64,000 nucleotides of DNA from CAZTPJ01 sp964614515. GTDB lineage: Bacteria; Planctomycetota; Phycisphaerae; Phycisphaerales; UBA1924. The stretch is taken from assembly GCA_964614515.1 (NCBI GenBank), contig CAZTPJ010000010.1, positions 3,493 through 67,492 on the forward strand. Direction: 5' to 3'. The stretch's first letter is position 1. The number at the start of each line of letters is the position of its first letter. The translations under genes were made by a program, and so were the position numbers. The notes below the pieces were generated by a model. The model was not told the DNA's origin. It worked only from the letters and a program-made list of their open reading frames with translations, and made no database searches. Shown piece after piece: positions 8,459-16,912 of this stretch.

Positions 8459-9526
8459 CTATGCGGCGCGATTCTCCATTCGATACACAAACGCCAGGAT
8501 CTCCGCCACGGCCTCATAATGCTCCGGACGAATCTCCTGTCCGACTTCCACTCCCGCAAACAGCGCCCGCGCCAGCGGTGGACGCTCGACCACCGGCACT
8601 CCGTGCATCTGCGCAACTTGCCTGATCCGCAGCGCCATCAGGTCCGCGCCCTTGGCCAGCACACGCGGCGCTCGCATCGAATCCGATTCATACCCGAGCG
8701 CCACCGCGAAGTGCGTCGGGTTTGACACGACGACGTCCGCCTTCGGCACGGCCTGCTGAATCCGCTGCATCGCGATTTGCTGCGCAAAGCGGAATCGATG
8801 CGCCTTCATTTCCGGGTCACCTTCCATCTGGCGTCGCTCATCCTTGACGTCGTGTTTGGTCATCTTCAGGTCCTGCTGATGCTGCCACTTCTGATACACA
8901 TAGTCAATAATTCCAAGCACCAGAAGCACCAGCAACAACCACAGACACAACTCAACCAACAGCCGTGCGCTCTGTTCAACCGCCATCCACAGCGGCAAGA
9001 GCGGCAACGACACGATTCGATGCGACTGCACATGCACAACCGCGACGATCACGAGCAGCACAAGGCACAGTTTCAGCGCGTTCACGCCGGTCTTGACCAG
9101 GTTCTTGCGGCTGAACATCCGCTTCAGTCCCGCGAGCGGATTCAGTCGGTCTCCCTTGGGCTTAAGCGGATATAACGTAAGAAGAAGACCGACCTGCGAC
9201 ACTTGTCCGATCAGAGCGGCCGCACCCATCAGAAGGAGGAACGGCACGACCAGCATCGCCGCCTCGCCCATCGCCCACAGAAACGTATCCTGGACTTGAT
9301 CGGCGCTCAGTGGATCGCCAATCGCCTCGTTGCTGAGGACGCGCTGCATCACCTTTGCAAAGCCCGAAGCGAGCATGCCCGACAGCGCGAGAATGAGCAA
9401 GAAGCCGCAGATCAAGTCGATCGCCGCCGAGAGGTCCTGGCTCTTGGCGACCTGCGCCCTGTTGCGCGCTTCAGAGAGCCGGCGCGTTGTCGGCCTTTCC
9501 GTGCGTTCGCCCATGTCCTCAGCCAT
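8459..9526 (-). CDS. flhB: Flagellar export specificity switch FlhB
   Basis: FlhB controls the change from rod/hook to filament export. The 355-residue protein starts with ERTERPTTRRLSEARNRAQV, has four membrane helices between about residues 35 and 210, then a cytoplasmic domain. The autocleavage motif NPTH is at residues 269-272, exactly as in enteric FlhB, so self-cleavage is expected. The start overlaps the end of fliR by eight bases, suggesting translational coupling. A run of nine Cs lies just inside the fliR end of this overlap. Confidence 0.96.
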   Translation of the reverse strand: MAEDMGERTERPTTRRLSEARNRAQVAKSQDLSAAIDLICGFLLILALSGMLASGFAKVMQRVLSNEAIGDPLSADQVQDTFLWAMGEAAMLVVPFLLLMGAAALIGQVSQVGLLLTLYPLKPKGDRLNPLAGLKRMFSRKNLVKTGVNALKLCLVLLVIVAVVHVQSHRIVSLPLLPLWMAVEQSARLLVELCLWLLLVLLVLGIIDYVYQKWQHQQDLKMTKHDVKDERRQMEGDPEMKAHRFRFAQQIAMQRIQQAVPKADVVVSNPTHFAVALGYESDSMRAPRVLAKGADLMALRIRQVAQMHGVPVVERPPLARALFAGVEVGQEIRPEHYEAVAEILAFVYRMENRAA

Positions 9527-10322
9527 GGCCCCCCCCCTCGGCCGTACGTCCCCACACCCACTCGAGCATCTGGTGCAGCACGCTCTCGGTCTCGGCGAGC
9601 TGCGCGGCGTGAATCGTCGCGGATGTCCACGCCAGCACCACCAGGCCGAGCAGGATCTTCATCGCGAACCCCACGCTCAGGATGTTCACCTGCGGCATTG
9701 TCTTCGCAACCACGCTCATGCCGATCAGAATCATGAGTACCGACACGACCACCGGCGCCGCCACGCGAAGCGCCAACTCCATCCCCGATGTTAACGTGCC
9801 CACGACGAGATTGAGCGGCGCTTCATCCAGTCCGAACGATCCGATCGGCACCGTTTCAAACGTCCGCGCAATCGCCAGGAACAACACATCCAGGCCGCCA
9901 AGCGCGATAAAACCAGCCATGGCCGCATAGAACAACAGATTCGCCACGGCCTCCGACTCCGCATCCATTTCGGGGTTGAACACGCGCGCGATGCCCAGAC
10001 CCATCTGATGCCCGGCGATAGTTCCCGCCATGTCCGCCGCGTACAACGGAATCGACGCGATCAGGCCGATCGATGAGCCGATGAGAAGTTCAGACACCGC
10101 AAGCGGCGCGATCGTGAATACGTCAGCACCCGCGGCCAAACCCACCTCCCGGGGCGTCATGGGATAGATGACGGCCGCGAACATCATCGCGAGCATGATC
10201 TTGAACCGTCGCGGCACGAGCCGACCCGAGATGAGTGGAGAGAACACAAGCAGACCCGTCAATCGCACGAGCACCAGGCCGTACGGAAGCGCGTGATCCA
10301 GGATCGGCTCAAACGAAGGCAT
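9519..10322 (-). CDS. fliR: Flagellar export gate protein FliR
   Basis: Membrane subunit of the FliPQR export-gate core. The 267-residue protein has about six hydrophobic segments and family-typical parts such as RLTGLLVFSPLISGRLVPRRFKIMLA (N-terminal) and IAGHQMGLGIARVFNPEMDAES (middle). Length is normal. It lies 43 bases after fliQ and overlaps flhB. The last codons read Gly-Gly-Gly-His-Gly from a nine-C tract at 9529-9537. A one-base slip there would alter the FliR end and its overlap with flhB. Confidence 0.95.
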   Translation of the reverse strand: MPSFEPILDHALPYGLVLVRLTGLLVFSPLISGRLVPRRFKIMLAMMFAAVIYPMTPREVGLAAGADVFTIAPLAVSELLIGSSIGLIASIPLYAADMAGTIAGHQMGLGIARVFNPEMDAESEAVANLLFYAAMAGFIALGGLDVLFLAIARTFETVPIGSFGLDEAPLNLVVGTLTSGMELALRVAAPVVVSVLMILIGMSVVAKTMPQVNILSVGFAMKILLGLVVLAWTSATIHAAQLAETESVLHQMLEWVWGRTAEGGGHG

Positions 10323-10365
10323 GGGAACGTGGGACTCTCCGAGTATCGCGCGGAAGGGGCTAGGG

Positions 10366-10617
10366 TCATTGCATGGTGAAGAGCATCGCGGCGTATTCCA
10401 TAAGTTTCATCGCGATCCACGGAATGAGCAGCGCCGCGACGATCACCATGACGAAGATCTTGGGCACGAACGACAACGATTGATCCTGAATGGACGTGAT
10501 CGACTGCGCGATGCTCACGACAAGTCCCACAAGCACCCCCGCGCCCAGGATCGGCGCGGCGATGCGCAGCGTCATCATCAGCGTTTCCCGCACCAGCAGC
10601 AGCGCTTCGTCAGACAT
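10366..10617 (-). CDS. fliQ: Flagellar export gate protein FliQ
   Basis: Small export-gate subunit of 83 residues with two membrane helices (about residues 17-38 and 50-75). The family-typical motif is LRIAAPILGAGVLVGLVVSI followed by QSITSIQDQSLSFVPKI. It assembles with FliP and FliR in the basal-body centre. Its start overlaps the end of the unusually extended fliP frame by eight bases, so its translation is probably coupled to fliP. Confidence 0.96.
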   Translation of the reverse strand: MSDEALLLVRETLMMTLRIAAPILGAGVLVGLVVSIAQSITSIQDQSLSFVPKIFVMVIVAALLIPWIAMKLMEYAAMLFTMQ

Positions 10618-11683
10618 GACTCACCTCCGTGCCGCGGTGGCGCGGCCCCTGTTCGGTGTCGTGCTGGGTGGATGCGATAGGCGCGCCGCGTCGCGCATCG
10701 TTCCCACACCCTTCACGCTGCCGCCCGCGTCCGACTGGTTTCGGCACGACAAGCAGCAGCAGAATCAGCACGGCCGTGCCCGCGTCGACACCCCTGGCGT
10801 CCTGTACAAAACTCTGCATCAGATTGCCCACGACCAGTTGCCACCCATCCACCAGCACGAAAAGCAGCAACTTGAACGGCAGACTAATGAGGACCGGCGG
10901 CAGCATCATCATGCTCATCGAGATCAGCAGGCTGGCGATGACCATGTCGATCACGAGGAACGGCAGATACACCCGAAAGCCCATCAGGAACGCCGTCTTA
11001 AGTTCGCTGAGCATGTACGCCGGGATCAGCGTAATCATGTCCACGTCCGCCCGCGTGAGGTTTTCAGGCTCGGACGTGTCCACGCCGCGATAGTTCAGGA
11101 TCATGTACACGCTCGACCAGTTGCCCGTGCGCTCGATCTGATCGAACATGAAGTCGCGCAGCGGCTGTCGCGCACGCTCCCACAGCACGTCATAGTCGCG
11201 GATCTCCCCGCGTTCATACGGCCCCACCGCCTCCGCATAGATCCGGTCGATCGTCGGCGTCATCACCAGCAGCGTCATGAAGAGCGCAAGACCCAGAGTC
11301 ACCTGAGGCGGCGGCAAACTGGCCGTGCCCAGCGCCTGCTTGAGCAGCGCCAGCACGATGATGATCCGCACGAAGCATGTTGTCATCAACATGATCGACG
11401 GCACCAGCGTGATGACCGTCAACAGGATCATGATATTAAGCCCGGCCGACAGCCCCCCCTCGCTCTGGGCGCTTTGACCAGTCAGCGCCTGGGCGGCCGA
11501 GTTGACGACGGAGAGCGGATTGAGGCTTGACGAAGTTGAGGCATCGCCATCCGTGAACGCCGGCATGACCGCCGTGCTCCACGGCGCGACCATCGGCGGT
11601 CCCATGCCCCCCCCCTCGGCATCGGCGCATGCGACCAGCATCGCCGCACAGATCGCGATCCATCGCATCGCGCCGATCATCAC
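10610..11683 (-). CDS. fliP: Flagellar export gate protein FliP, with long C-terminal tail
   Basis: FliP forms the pentameric base of the export gate. The 357-residue protein has an N-terminal signal sequence (AMRWIAICAAMLVACADA), a low-complexity linker, and the conserved core from LNIMILLTVITLVPSIMLM through SLPFKLLLFVLVDGWQLVVG. Enteric FliP ends shortly after that motif. This one continues for about 60 residues, first hydrophobic (AVLILLLLVVPKPVG), then a charged tail with no resemblance to the family (RGRQREGCGNDARRG). The tail overlaps fliQ. It may be a read-through into former intergenic sequence. Two C-tracts (11453 and 11607) lie in the coding region. Confidence 0.93.
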   Translation of the reverse strand: MMIGAMRWIAICAAMLVACADAEGGGMGPPMVAPWSTAVMPAFTDGDASTSSSLNPLSVVNSAAQALTGQSAQSEGGLSAGLNIMILLTVITLVPSIMLMTTCFVRIIIVLALLKQALGTASLPPPQVTLGLALFMTLLVMTPTIDRIYAEAVGPYERGEIRDYDVLWERARQPLRDFMFDQIERTGNWSSVYMILNYRGVDTSEPENLTRADVDMITLIPAYMLSELKTAFLMGFRVYLPFLVIDMVIASLLISMSMMMLPPVLISLPFKLLLFVLVDGWQLVVGNLMQSFVQDARGVDAGTAVLILLLLVVPKPVGRGRQREGCGNDARRGAPIASTQHDTEQGPRHRGTEVSHV

Positions 11684-12609
11684 GCCGCCCTCCTGGCCGC
11701 GGCGAGGCGTGCGCGAAGCGCCTCGGTCGCACGATCCGCCGTCGCGGGACGTGCTCGCGAAGCCGCGGACGCGACGGGTCCAACACGCGCCACAGGCGTC
11801 AGCAGTTCTCGGGGAGTCCGTTCCACGGGCATCGTGGCGCGAGCGGACGTCGGCGGGCGCGGCGCAACCATCGGCGTCGCCGGTGAATCTGCGCGACGTG
11901 ATGCGACAGATGCGGAGGCGGGGCGATGAACGCGGCGCTCCGGGGTCCGTTCCGCGGCCGTATGCGCGCTGTCGAATCGCCCGAGCACAGAGCGGAATCG
12001 GCTACCGATCGACTCGCCGTCATTCTCGCGCATCTTCATGACGATCGTGGCAACCTCTTCGGGGTCCGTGATCTCGGCGAGCGTGGTCATGGCGCCGCCG
12101 CCAACCCCCATGACGCCGCGGCCATGAGACCGGCAGATCAGCAGCACGCGCCGCTCCACCTTCAGCATGATGAGCGTCTGCCCGCGCCCGAGCGGATACC
12201 TCGCCAGGACGAAAACCACGCCCGATGGCGCTCGCCCGCCGGGGCCCATCATGGCCGACAGGCCACCGCGAGCCTTTGCGATTCGACGGCCAATTCCGGC
12301 GAGAAGCACGATCAAACCCACGACGCCCGCAAGCGCCGCCAGCGTCCGCCCAAGGCCTCCGCCCGCAACAACCTCGGTTGAACCCGCGTCGCCCCCCCCC
12401 GACTTGATCCCCCCCCCCGACAGCGGCATCAGCGTCTCGCGGTTCGTGGTCGAAGGAAGCCGTCGCTCGGCGTCAGGCTCAGCCCCCGCGCGAGTCGCGT
12501 CGCGCACACCTGGCACGGCCTCCAGCGGCGGGCCTACCACTTGCCCCGCCGTGGAACTCGCCACGTACAGCACACTCGCCACCACGACTCGAAGCATGTT
12601 CACTGGCAT
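11680..12609 (-). CDS. fliO: Flagellar biosynthesis protein FliO (FliO/FliZ family), long form
   Basis: Assigned as FliO from position (directly before fliP, overlap four bases) and layout. It has a signal-like N-terminus, one membrane helix at about residues 88-107, then a short beta-domain (VVFVLARYPLGRGQTLIMLKV) and a disordered Ala/Arg/Pro-rich tail. FliO assists assembly of the FliPQR complex. At 309 residues it is much longer than usual. The ATG at 12609 has GGAAGG upstream; an earlier in-frame ATG adds an unlikely leader. Two runs of nine Cs at 12392-12417 encode the GGGIKSGGGD segment before the helix. Confidence 0.8.
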   Translation of the reverse strand: MPVNMLRVVVASVLYVASSTAGQVVGPPLEAVPGVRDATRAGAEPDAERRLPSTTNRETLMPLSGGGIKSGGGDAGSTEVVAGGGLGRTLAALAGVVGLIVLLAGIGRRIAKARGGLSAMMGPGGRAPSGVVFVLARYPLGRGQTLIMLKVERRVLLICRSHGRGVMGVGGGAMTTLAEITDPEEVATIVMKMRENDGESIGSRFRSVLGRFDSAHTAAERTPERRVHRPASASVASRRADSPATPMVAPRPPTSARATMPVERTPRELLTPVARVGPVASAASRARPATADRATEALRARLAAARRAA

Positions 12610-12696
12610 ATCGCCTTCCTGGCCGCCCGTCCGGATTCCACCGGACCTCTTCACGCAAGTCACCAACCCACCCAGCACCCAGCACTCTGCACTCGC

Positions 12697-13140
12697 TCAC
12701 GCCGCCGCTTCGCCCGTCAAGCCCGCGAGCCCCGAGTCAAGAATCTCATTCACCCGCACGCAGAAGTTGTCGTTGAGCACCAGCACTTCGCCGCGCGCCA
12801 CCGGACGATCGTTCACGTAGACATCCACCGGATCGCCCGCGAGTTTGTCCAATTCAACCACGGAACCATCAGCAAGCCGAAGCACATCCTCGACGAGCAT
12901 GCGCGTTCGACCCAGTTCAATCTTCACGCGAAGGTTGACATCGCCGAGCAGTTCGATGGCGCGGGGATTCACGGCCGTGCCGCTCTTGCCCAGCGGCGGC
13001 AGTTTCAGCGACACGGGTTCCTGCGCCCCGCCGTCATCGGGTGTTTCCTCGATTTCGGCCGCGACAGTGGCGGCATCCTCAGGCGCTGAGGCGGAAACCT
13101 CAGGCTGTGGCGTACCGGTCTGGTCCTGCTCATCCGACAT
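12697..13140 (-). CDS. fliN: Flagellar motor switch protein FliN
   Basis: C-ring protein of the flagellar switch. The 147-residue protein has an acidic disordered N-terminus (about 1-55), then one SpoA domain: IELLGDVNLRVKIELGRTRM, EDVLRLADGSVVELDKLAGD, VYVNDRPVARGEVLVLNDNF, RVNEIL. The ATG at 13140 follows GGAGG; the longer frame upstream is the translation of a repeat. No FliM precedes it, so the switch partner must be encoded elsewhere or be missing. Confidence 0.93.
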   Translation of the reverse strand: MSDEQDQTGTPQPEVSASAPEDAATVAAEIEETPDDGGAQEPVSLKLPPLGKSGTAVNPRAIELLGDVNLRVKIELGRTRMLVEDVLRLADGSVVELDKLAGDPVDVYVNDRPVARGEVLVLNDNFCVRVNEILDSGLAGLTGEAAA

Positions 13141-13179
13141 CCCGACCTCCTCACGACACATGGCGACCCGACACTCGAA

Positions 13180-13239
13180 CCCGCCGCGGAGCGGCAGGCC
13201 ACCCGGAGACCCGCCGTAGAGTGGCGGGCCGTCCGGCGA
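13180..13239. repeat. Two-unit 30-bp palindromic repeat
   Basis: Two related 30-bp units (CCCGCCGCGGAGCGGCAGGC... and CCCGCCGTAGAGTGGCGGGC...) lie between fliL and fliN. Each has a short stem such as CCCGCC/GGCGGG with a seven-base loop. It sits where fliM would be expected. Confidence 0.65.
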
Positions 13240-13357
13240 GCGTTCCCATCGGCCGCGAGTGACGACCACTCGGATATTTCGCGCGATGTGTCAGAGGTTG
13301 CGTCGCGCGGGGCAAACTCCGCGCCGTCCGCGCAACACTCGCTGCGTCCCGGATAAC

Positions 13358-13876
13358 TCAATCCGTCGGGAAACCCTCGCAGCGTGAGATAATCACCCGC
13401 TCCACCAGGTACTGACCCGACTCGTCCTTCCCGAACAACTCATTGGCCAACACGGTGAACTGCCGATTGAGCGTCCGCAGGTCAGGCTCCTTCAAGTGCG
13501 CATGATTCGCGCGGCGGATCACCTGGTTCGCTCGCTCCTTGATCTCCGCGGCACGGCGTTCAAGTTCCGCCTCCACGGCCGCGAGGTTCCTCGGACGCAC
13601 CTTCAGGTGAACCTCCGTCTTCCAGACCCAGACCTTGCCGGTCTGCATGTTCTGGAAGATGTCATCGACGAAGAGCAGTTCAACATCCTCCTCGTTCCCA
13701 GCCTGTTCCAACCCCTCGAGTCCCTCGGCGCTGGTGGAAGAAGGACCGCCTGAGAACATGAAAACGACGGCCACGATGGCGATGGCTTCAATGACCATCG
13801 CGCCGCTGACGAGGCCAATGAGTTTGACCGGCGACTTCTTCGCCGGTGCTTCCTGGGTTTCTGGTTCAGCGGACAT
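13358..13876 (-). CDS. fliL: FliL-like flagellar basal-body protein
   Basis: The 172-residue protein has a short cytoplasmic N-terminus, one membrane helix at about residues 19-42, a linker and a soluble periplasmic domain (VWVWKTEVHLKVRPRNLAAV then long helices, ending YLVERVIISRCEGF). This layout and its place before fliN fit FliL, which surrounds the stator and modulates motor function. Sequence similarity to well-known FliL proteins is only partial by eye. The ATG at 13876 follows GAGGG. Confidence 0.7.
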   Translation of the reverse strand: MSAEPETQEAPAKKSPVKLIGLVSGAMVIEAIAIVAVVFMFSGGPSSTSAEGLEGLEQAGNEEDVELLFVDDIFQNMQTGKVWVWKTEVHLKVRPRNLAAVEAELERRAAEIKERANQVIRRANHAHLKEPDLRTLNRQFTVLANELFGKDESGQYLVERVIISRCEGFPTD

Positions 13877-14051
13877 GGTCCCTCCTCGTGGTCCGAAACG
13901 TGTGTGATCCCCGCGCGCACCCGATGCGCCGGTGCGCAGGGGCGTCCTGTGGGTTCATCGGCGCGCGTGGCGAAGCGTTGCACGCGCGATGCGTCGCGGC
14001 GGATCATCCGGACCGTCTGTGACGGTTGCGCCGCCCCACGTTCCGGCGCGA

Positions 14052-15809
14052 TTATCGGCCGATCACGAGCAACTGTTGCAGCAGTTCATCCGTCGTACGG
14101 ATCACGCGCGACGAGGCCGAATAGCCCGTCGACGTCAGGATCATGTTGATGAACTCACGCCCAAGGTCCACGTTCGACTGCTCGAGCGAGCCGCTCACCA
14201 GTCGTCCCGCGTTGAGCGAGGCCGGGCTGAGCACCTCCGGTGGTCCCGAGTTTGATCCTTCGCGGAAGAAACTCCCGCTCTCGGCGATCAATCCGCCGGG
14301 ATTGCGGAACACGCCCAGCGCAACGCGGCCAAGCGGCTGCACCGTCGCGTTGCTGAACGATCCCAGAATCGTCCCATCGGCGTCGACGGAGTACTCTTCG
14401 AGCGTGCCGCTCTCGCGCCCGTCGCGGAACGTCGCGATCACCTGTGATTGTTGATCGGCCGTGGCCGTGAGTTGCCGATCGCCGTCGGCGAACTGGATCG
14501 CGAACGCCAGGGGAGTGACAGCGCCTGTGCCGGGGCGATCGATGGCGAGTTGGATCGGCTCGGTGTTGAGCAATCGTCCCTGGGTATCAAACGAGAGCAG
14601 TCCCGTGCCCAGGCGTCCGCCCACGTCGGCGTCGTCGATCGAATCGGCGTAATACCTCCACGTCGTGCCGATGCTCGAACTCGACTCATACACGAGCGTC
14701 AATCCGGCCGTCACCCGTGCGCCCAGCGAATCAAACACCTCATACACCGTTCGCACCGATTCACCATCCGCGCGTTGCACTTCGCTGGCCGCAAACGGCA
14801 GTCGCACCAGCGAGCCGGCCGCGTCGATCAATCGCAGCGCCGCGGCCGGCACATCCAGCGCGTTCGCCGCGCCCGTGTGCCCGGTAATGGCGATGGCGCC
14901 AGTCTCCGCGTCGAGCGCGGCGCCCGGCGTGCGTCCATCGGGATTCATGCCGCCGACATCGTGCAGGCTCAACGCATCGCGAAGGAACCCGAGCAGGTCA
15001 GCCACGGTCGTCCCTGCTTCGATCGCCAGCCTCGCTTCGGGAAGGATCGATCCGCCGCGCCGTGCGCCGGAGAGTTCAATCGACTGCCCGGCCGTGAAGA
15101 GCGACGTGCCCGACGCCGGCAGGTCCGGGTCTTCGATTTCCGTCAGCAGGCTCGTTTCTTCAAGGACATTGGGCGCGGTGGGCGGCGCTGTTGCGCCGGC
15201 GATGAGCCGGAAGCCCTGCGTCAGCGTCGCCATGAGCGAGATCAGCGAGCCGCGCGTCGCCACCTCACCGCTGGAGTTCAGGTTTCCCGCGAAGCGGACG
15301 TCAGTCGTCGCCGCGGCCGCCGCGCGAAGACCGAGCGGAATCGTCAGTTCGCTCAGCGCGCCCTCGGGAATCACAAAGTTTGCATCCGCCTGAAAACCCA
15401 TGACTCGCGAGCCGTCAATCGCGACGAGATTGTTGTCCTGATCGACGCGAAACGCGCCGTTGCGCGTATACACACGCTCATCCCCACGCTGCGCAATAAA
15501 GAAGCCGGCACCGTCGATCGCCATGTCGCGCGAATCACCCGTGACGGCCAAACTTCCCTGCGAAAAGTTCCGCAGCGTTCCGCTCGCGGCGACGCCAAGT
15601 CCGACCTGATACGGGTTCACGCCGCCGGTGTCCTCGGCCGGCGCGGAGCCGGGGTGCAAGCTGCGTTGAAGCGACGTGCTGAACTCCAGGCGCGACGACT
15701 TGTAGGCCGTGGTGTTCACGTTCGCCACGTTGTTGCCGAGAACTTCAAGGTTGCGCGAATGGGCCGAGAGGCCCGAGAGCGCCGTCAAGAGCGATGTCGT
15801 TGATGCCAT
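14052..15809 (-). CDS. flgE: Flagellar hook protein FlgE
   Basis: Major hook subunit. The 585-residue protein begins with the rod/hook signature LSGLSAHSRNLEVLGNNVAN, continues NTTAYKSSRLEFSTSLQ, has the conserved GDSRDMAIDGAGFFI block, a long variable middle, and the C-terminal coiled-coil motif SGSLEQSNVDLGREFINMI...GYSASSRVIRTTDELLQQLL. The ATG at 15809 is chosen because the signature begins there. It is longer than enteric FlgE (about 400), within the range of other phyla. A palindromic repeat lies between it and the preceding gene. Confidence 0.95.
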   Translation of the reverse strand: MASTTSLLTALSGLSAHSRNLEVLGNNVANVNTTAYKSSRLEFSTSLQRSLHPGSAPAEDTGGVNPYQVGLGVAASGTLRNFSQGSLAVTGDSRDMAIDGAGFFIAQRGDERVYTRNGAFRVDQDNNLVAIDGSRVMGFQADANFVIPEGALSELTIPLGLRAAAAATTDVRFAGNLNSSGEVATRGSLISLMATLTQGFRLIAGATAPPTAPNVLEETSLLTEIEDPDLPASGTSLFTAGQSIELSGARRGGSILPEARLAIEAGTTVADLLGFLRDALSLHDVGGMNPDGRTPGAALDAETGAIAITGHTGAANALDVPAAALRLIDAAGSLVRLPFAASEVQRADGESVRTVYEVFDSLGARVTAGLTLVYESSSSIGTTWRYYADSIDDADVGGRLGTGLLSFDTQGRLLNTEPIQLAIDRPGTGAVTPLAFAIQFADGDRQLTATADQQSQVIATFRDGRESGTLEEYSVDADGTILGSFSNATVQPLGRVALGVFRNPGGLIAESGSFFREGSNSGPPEVLSPASLNAGRLVSGSLEQSNVDLGREFINMILTSTGYSASSRVIRTTDELLQQLLVIGR

Positions 15810-15826
15810 GCGAAACTCCCGTGTTC

Positions 15827-15900
15827 GTGCCACTGGCGGTTCATTCGCCAGTGCTTCTCATCTCTCTCCGACTCACTGGCGGGCAAGCCGCCCGTGGCAC
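15827..15900. repeat. Double-hairpin repeat, intergenic copy
   Basis: A 74-bp element starting GTGCCACTGGCGGTTCATTC and ending CGCCCGTGGCAC, with two imperfect hairpins built on CACTGGCGG/CCGCCAGTG. The same element occurs at 27653-27725 inside a histidine kinase gene. Confidence 0.85.
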
Positions 15901-15932
15901 ATTCCCTCTTTCATTCGAGGCACTCCGCTCAC

Positions 15933-16403
15933 TCAACTCCTTGCCAGCGCGCGAACCAGCGAGGGATTCAGTTCCGCCATCGACGGCGTTGGCGGACCCA
16001 CGCCCGACGCGGATTCACCCGTCGCGCCCGGCGCGATCACCATCGTGTCGATGCCCGTCAGCACGCCCGGCGCACTCGCCGACATCGTCCCGACGATCTG
16101 CCGATTCAACACGTCGATCGTCAGCGCCTGCCCATCGATCAACACCAAGGCCTTGACCGCGCCCGACGCTTCGGCCTGGTCCGTTGCCGCCGCCACTCGC
16201 GCCAACTGCTCCGCGCTGAGATCCGACGTCACCTCTCGCCCGAACGTCACCGGGCGATGCGTCTGAATCCCCCCCCCCCCACGCGCTCGTGCAAGCAGAT
16301 CGCCGAACGATGCCGACCCGACATCGAAGGGCCGCGATGCGCCCCTGGCGTCCTGCGCACGACCGACAGGCGATACATGCAGGCGTTCAACAGGCGTACT
16401 CAT
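15933..16403 (-). CDS. Flagellar operon protein, TIGR02530-like
   Basis: The 156-residue protein matches the flagellar operon protein family (TIGR02530) in pattern. It has a helix with DLSAEQLARVAAATDQAEA followed by the hallmark ALVLIDGQALTIDVLNRQIV and VGTM. In Firmicutes such a gene also sits between flgD and flgE. The function is not established; a role in hook assembly is assumed from location. A run of twelve Cs at 16269-16280 encodes four consecutive glycines just before the conserved IQTHRPVTFG segment. It overlaps flgD by four bases. Confidence 0.75.
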   Translation of the reverse strand: MSTPVERLHVSPVGRAQDARGASRPFDVGSASFGDLLARARGGGGIQTHRPVTFGREVTSDLSAEQLARVAAATDQAEASGAVKALVLIDGQALTIDVLNRQIVGTMSASAPGVLTGIDTMVIAPGATGESASGVGPPTPSMAELNPSLVRALARS

Positions 16404-16843
16404 TGTCCGGATCCTCCCGTAGCGGGCGCGGTGACGGGTTCAATGCGATCCAGCGAGGTCATCGCGACCCGACGACCGGAATCAAGCGTGAGCACGACGC
16501 CCTCGGCCGTGCGCGACACCGATTCAACCAGGCCCACGGCTCGCGCCCCATCCTCCGCGAGACCGCTGACGGCCTTGCCGATCAGGCCCGCAGCCGAGGC
16601 AAGTTCGTTCTGCGACACGATGGTCTGAAGGCGATCCCCAAGTTGCATGTCGGATTGGATCGACCGCAGGCTTGAGAGTTGCTCCAGCAGCGCGCCGCTG
16701 TCATTGGGCGAGAGCGGATCCTGGTTGGAGAGTTCCGTGAAGATGATGCGGCTGAAGTCCTCGGCCGTCATCTCCGCGAAGCGATTCCCCGACGCGCCGG
16801 TGGGCAGACTCGATCCCGCGCTGATTCCTGCGAGCGATGCCAT
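16400..16843 (-). CDS. flgD: Flagellar hook assembly protein FlgD (short)
   Basis: Hook-capping protein needed for polymerisation of FlgE. The 147-residue protein has the conserved N-terminal part (RIIFTELSNQDPLSPNDSGA, LEQLSSLRSIQSDMQL) and a helix up to about residue 95, then a short beta segment. The Ig-like and tudor-like C-terminal domains of enteric FlgD (about 230 residues) are largely missing. This is also true of the short Bacillus-type FlgD. The ATG at 16843 is the first with sensible context. Confidence 0.9.
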   Translation of the reverse strand: MASLAGISAGSSLPTGASGNRFAEMTAEDFSRIIFTELSNQDPLSPNDSGALLEQLSSLRSIQSDMQLGDRLQTIVSQNELASAAGLIGKAVSGLAEDGARAVGLVESVSRTAEGVVLTLDSGRRVAMTSLDRIEPVTAPATGGSGQ

Positions 16844-16912
16844 GCAACAACCTCCTGACGTGCAGGTCCGCGGGCTTCGATGGCCGCGCAACCTATCACG
16901 CCGTCATTCACG

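Noticed and set aside
13141..13357. Hidden or degenerate fliM
   Set aside because: Only 217 bases, with a palindromic repeat and no FliM-like sequence in any frame.
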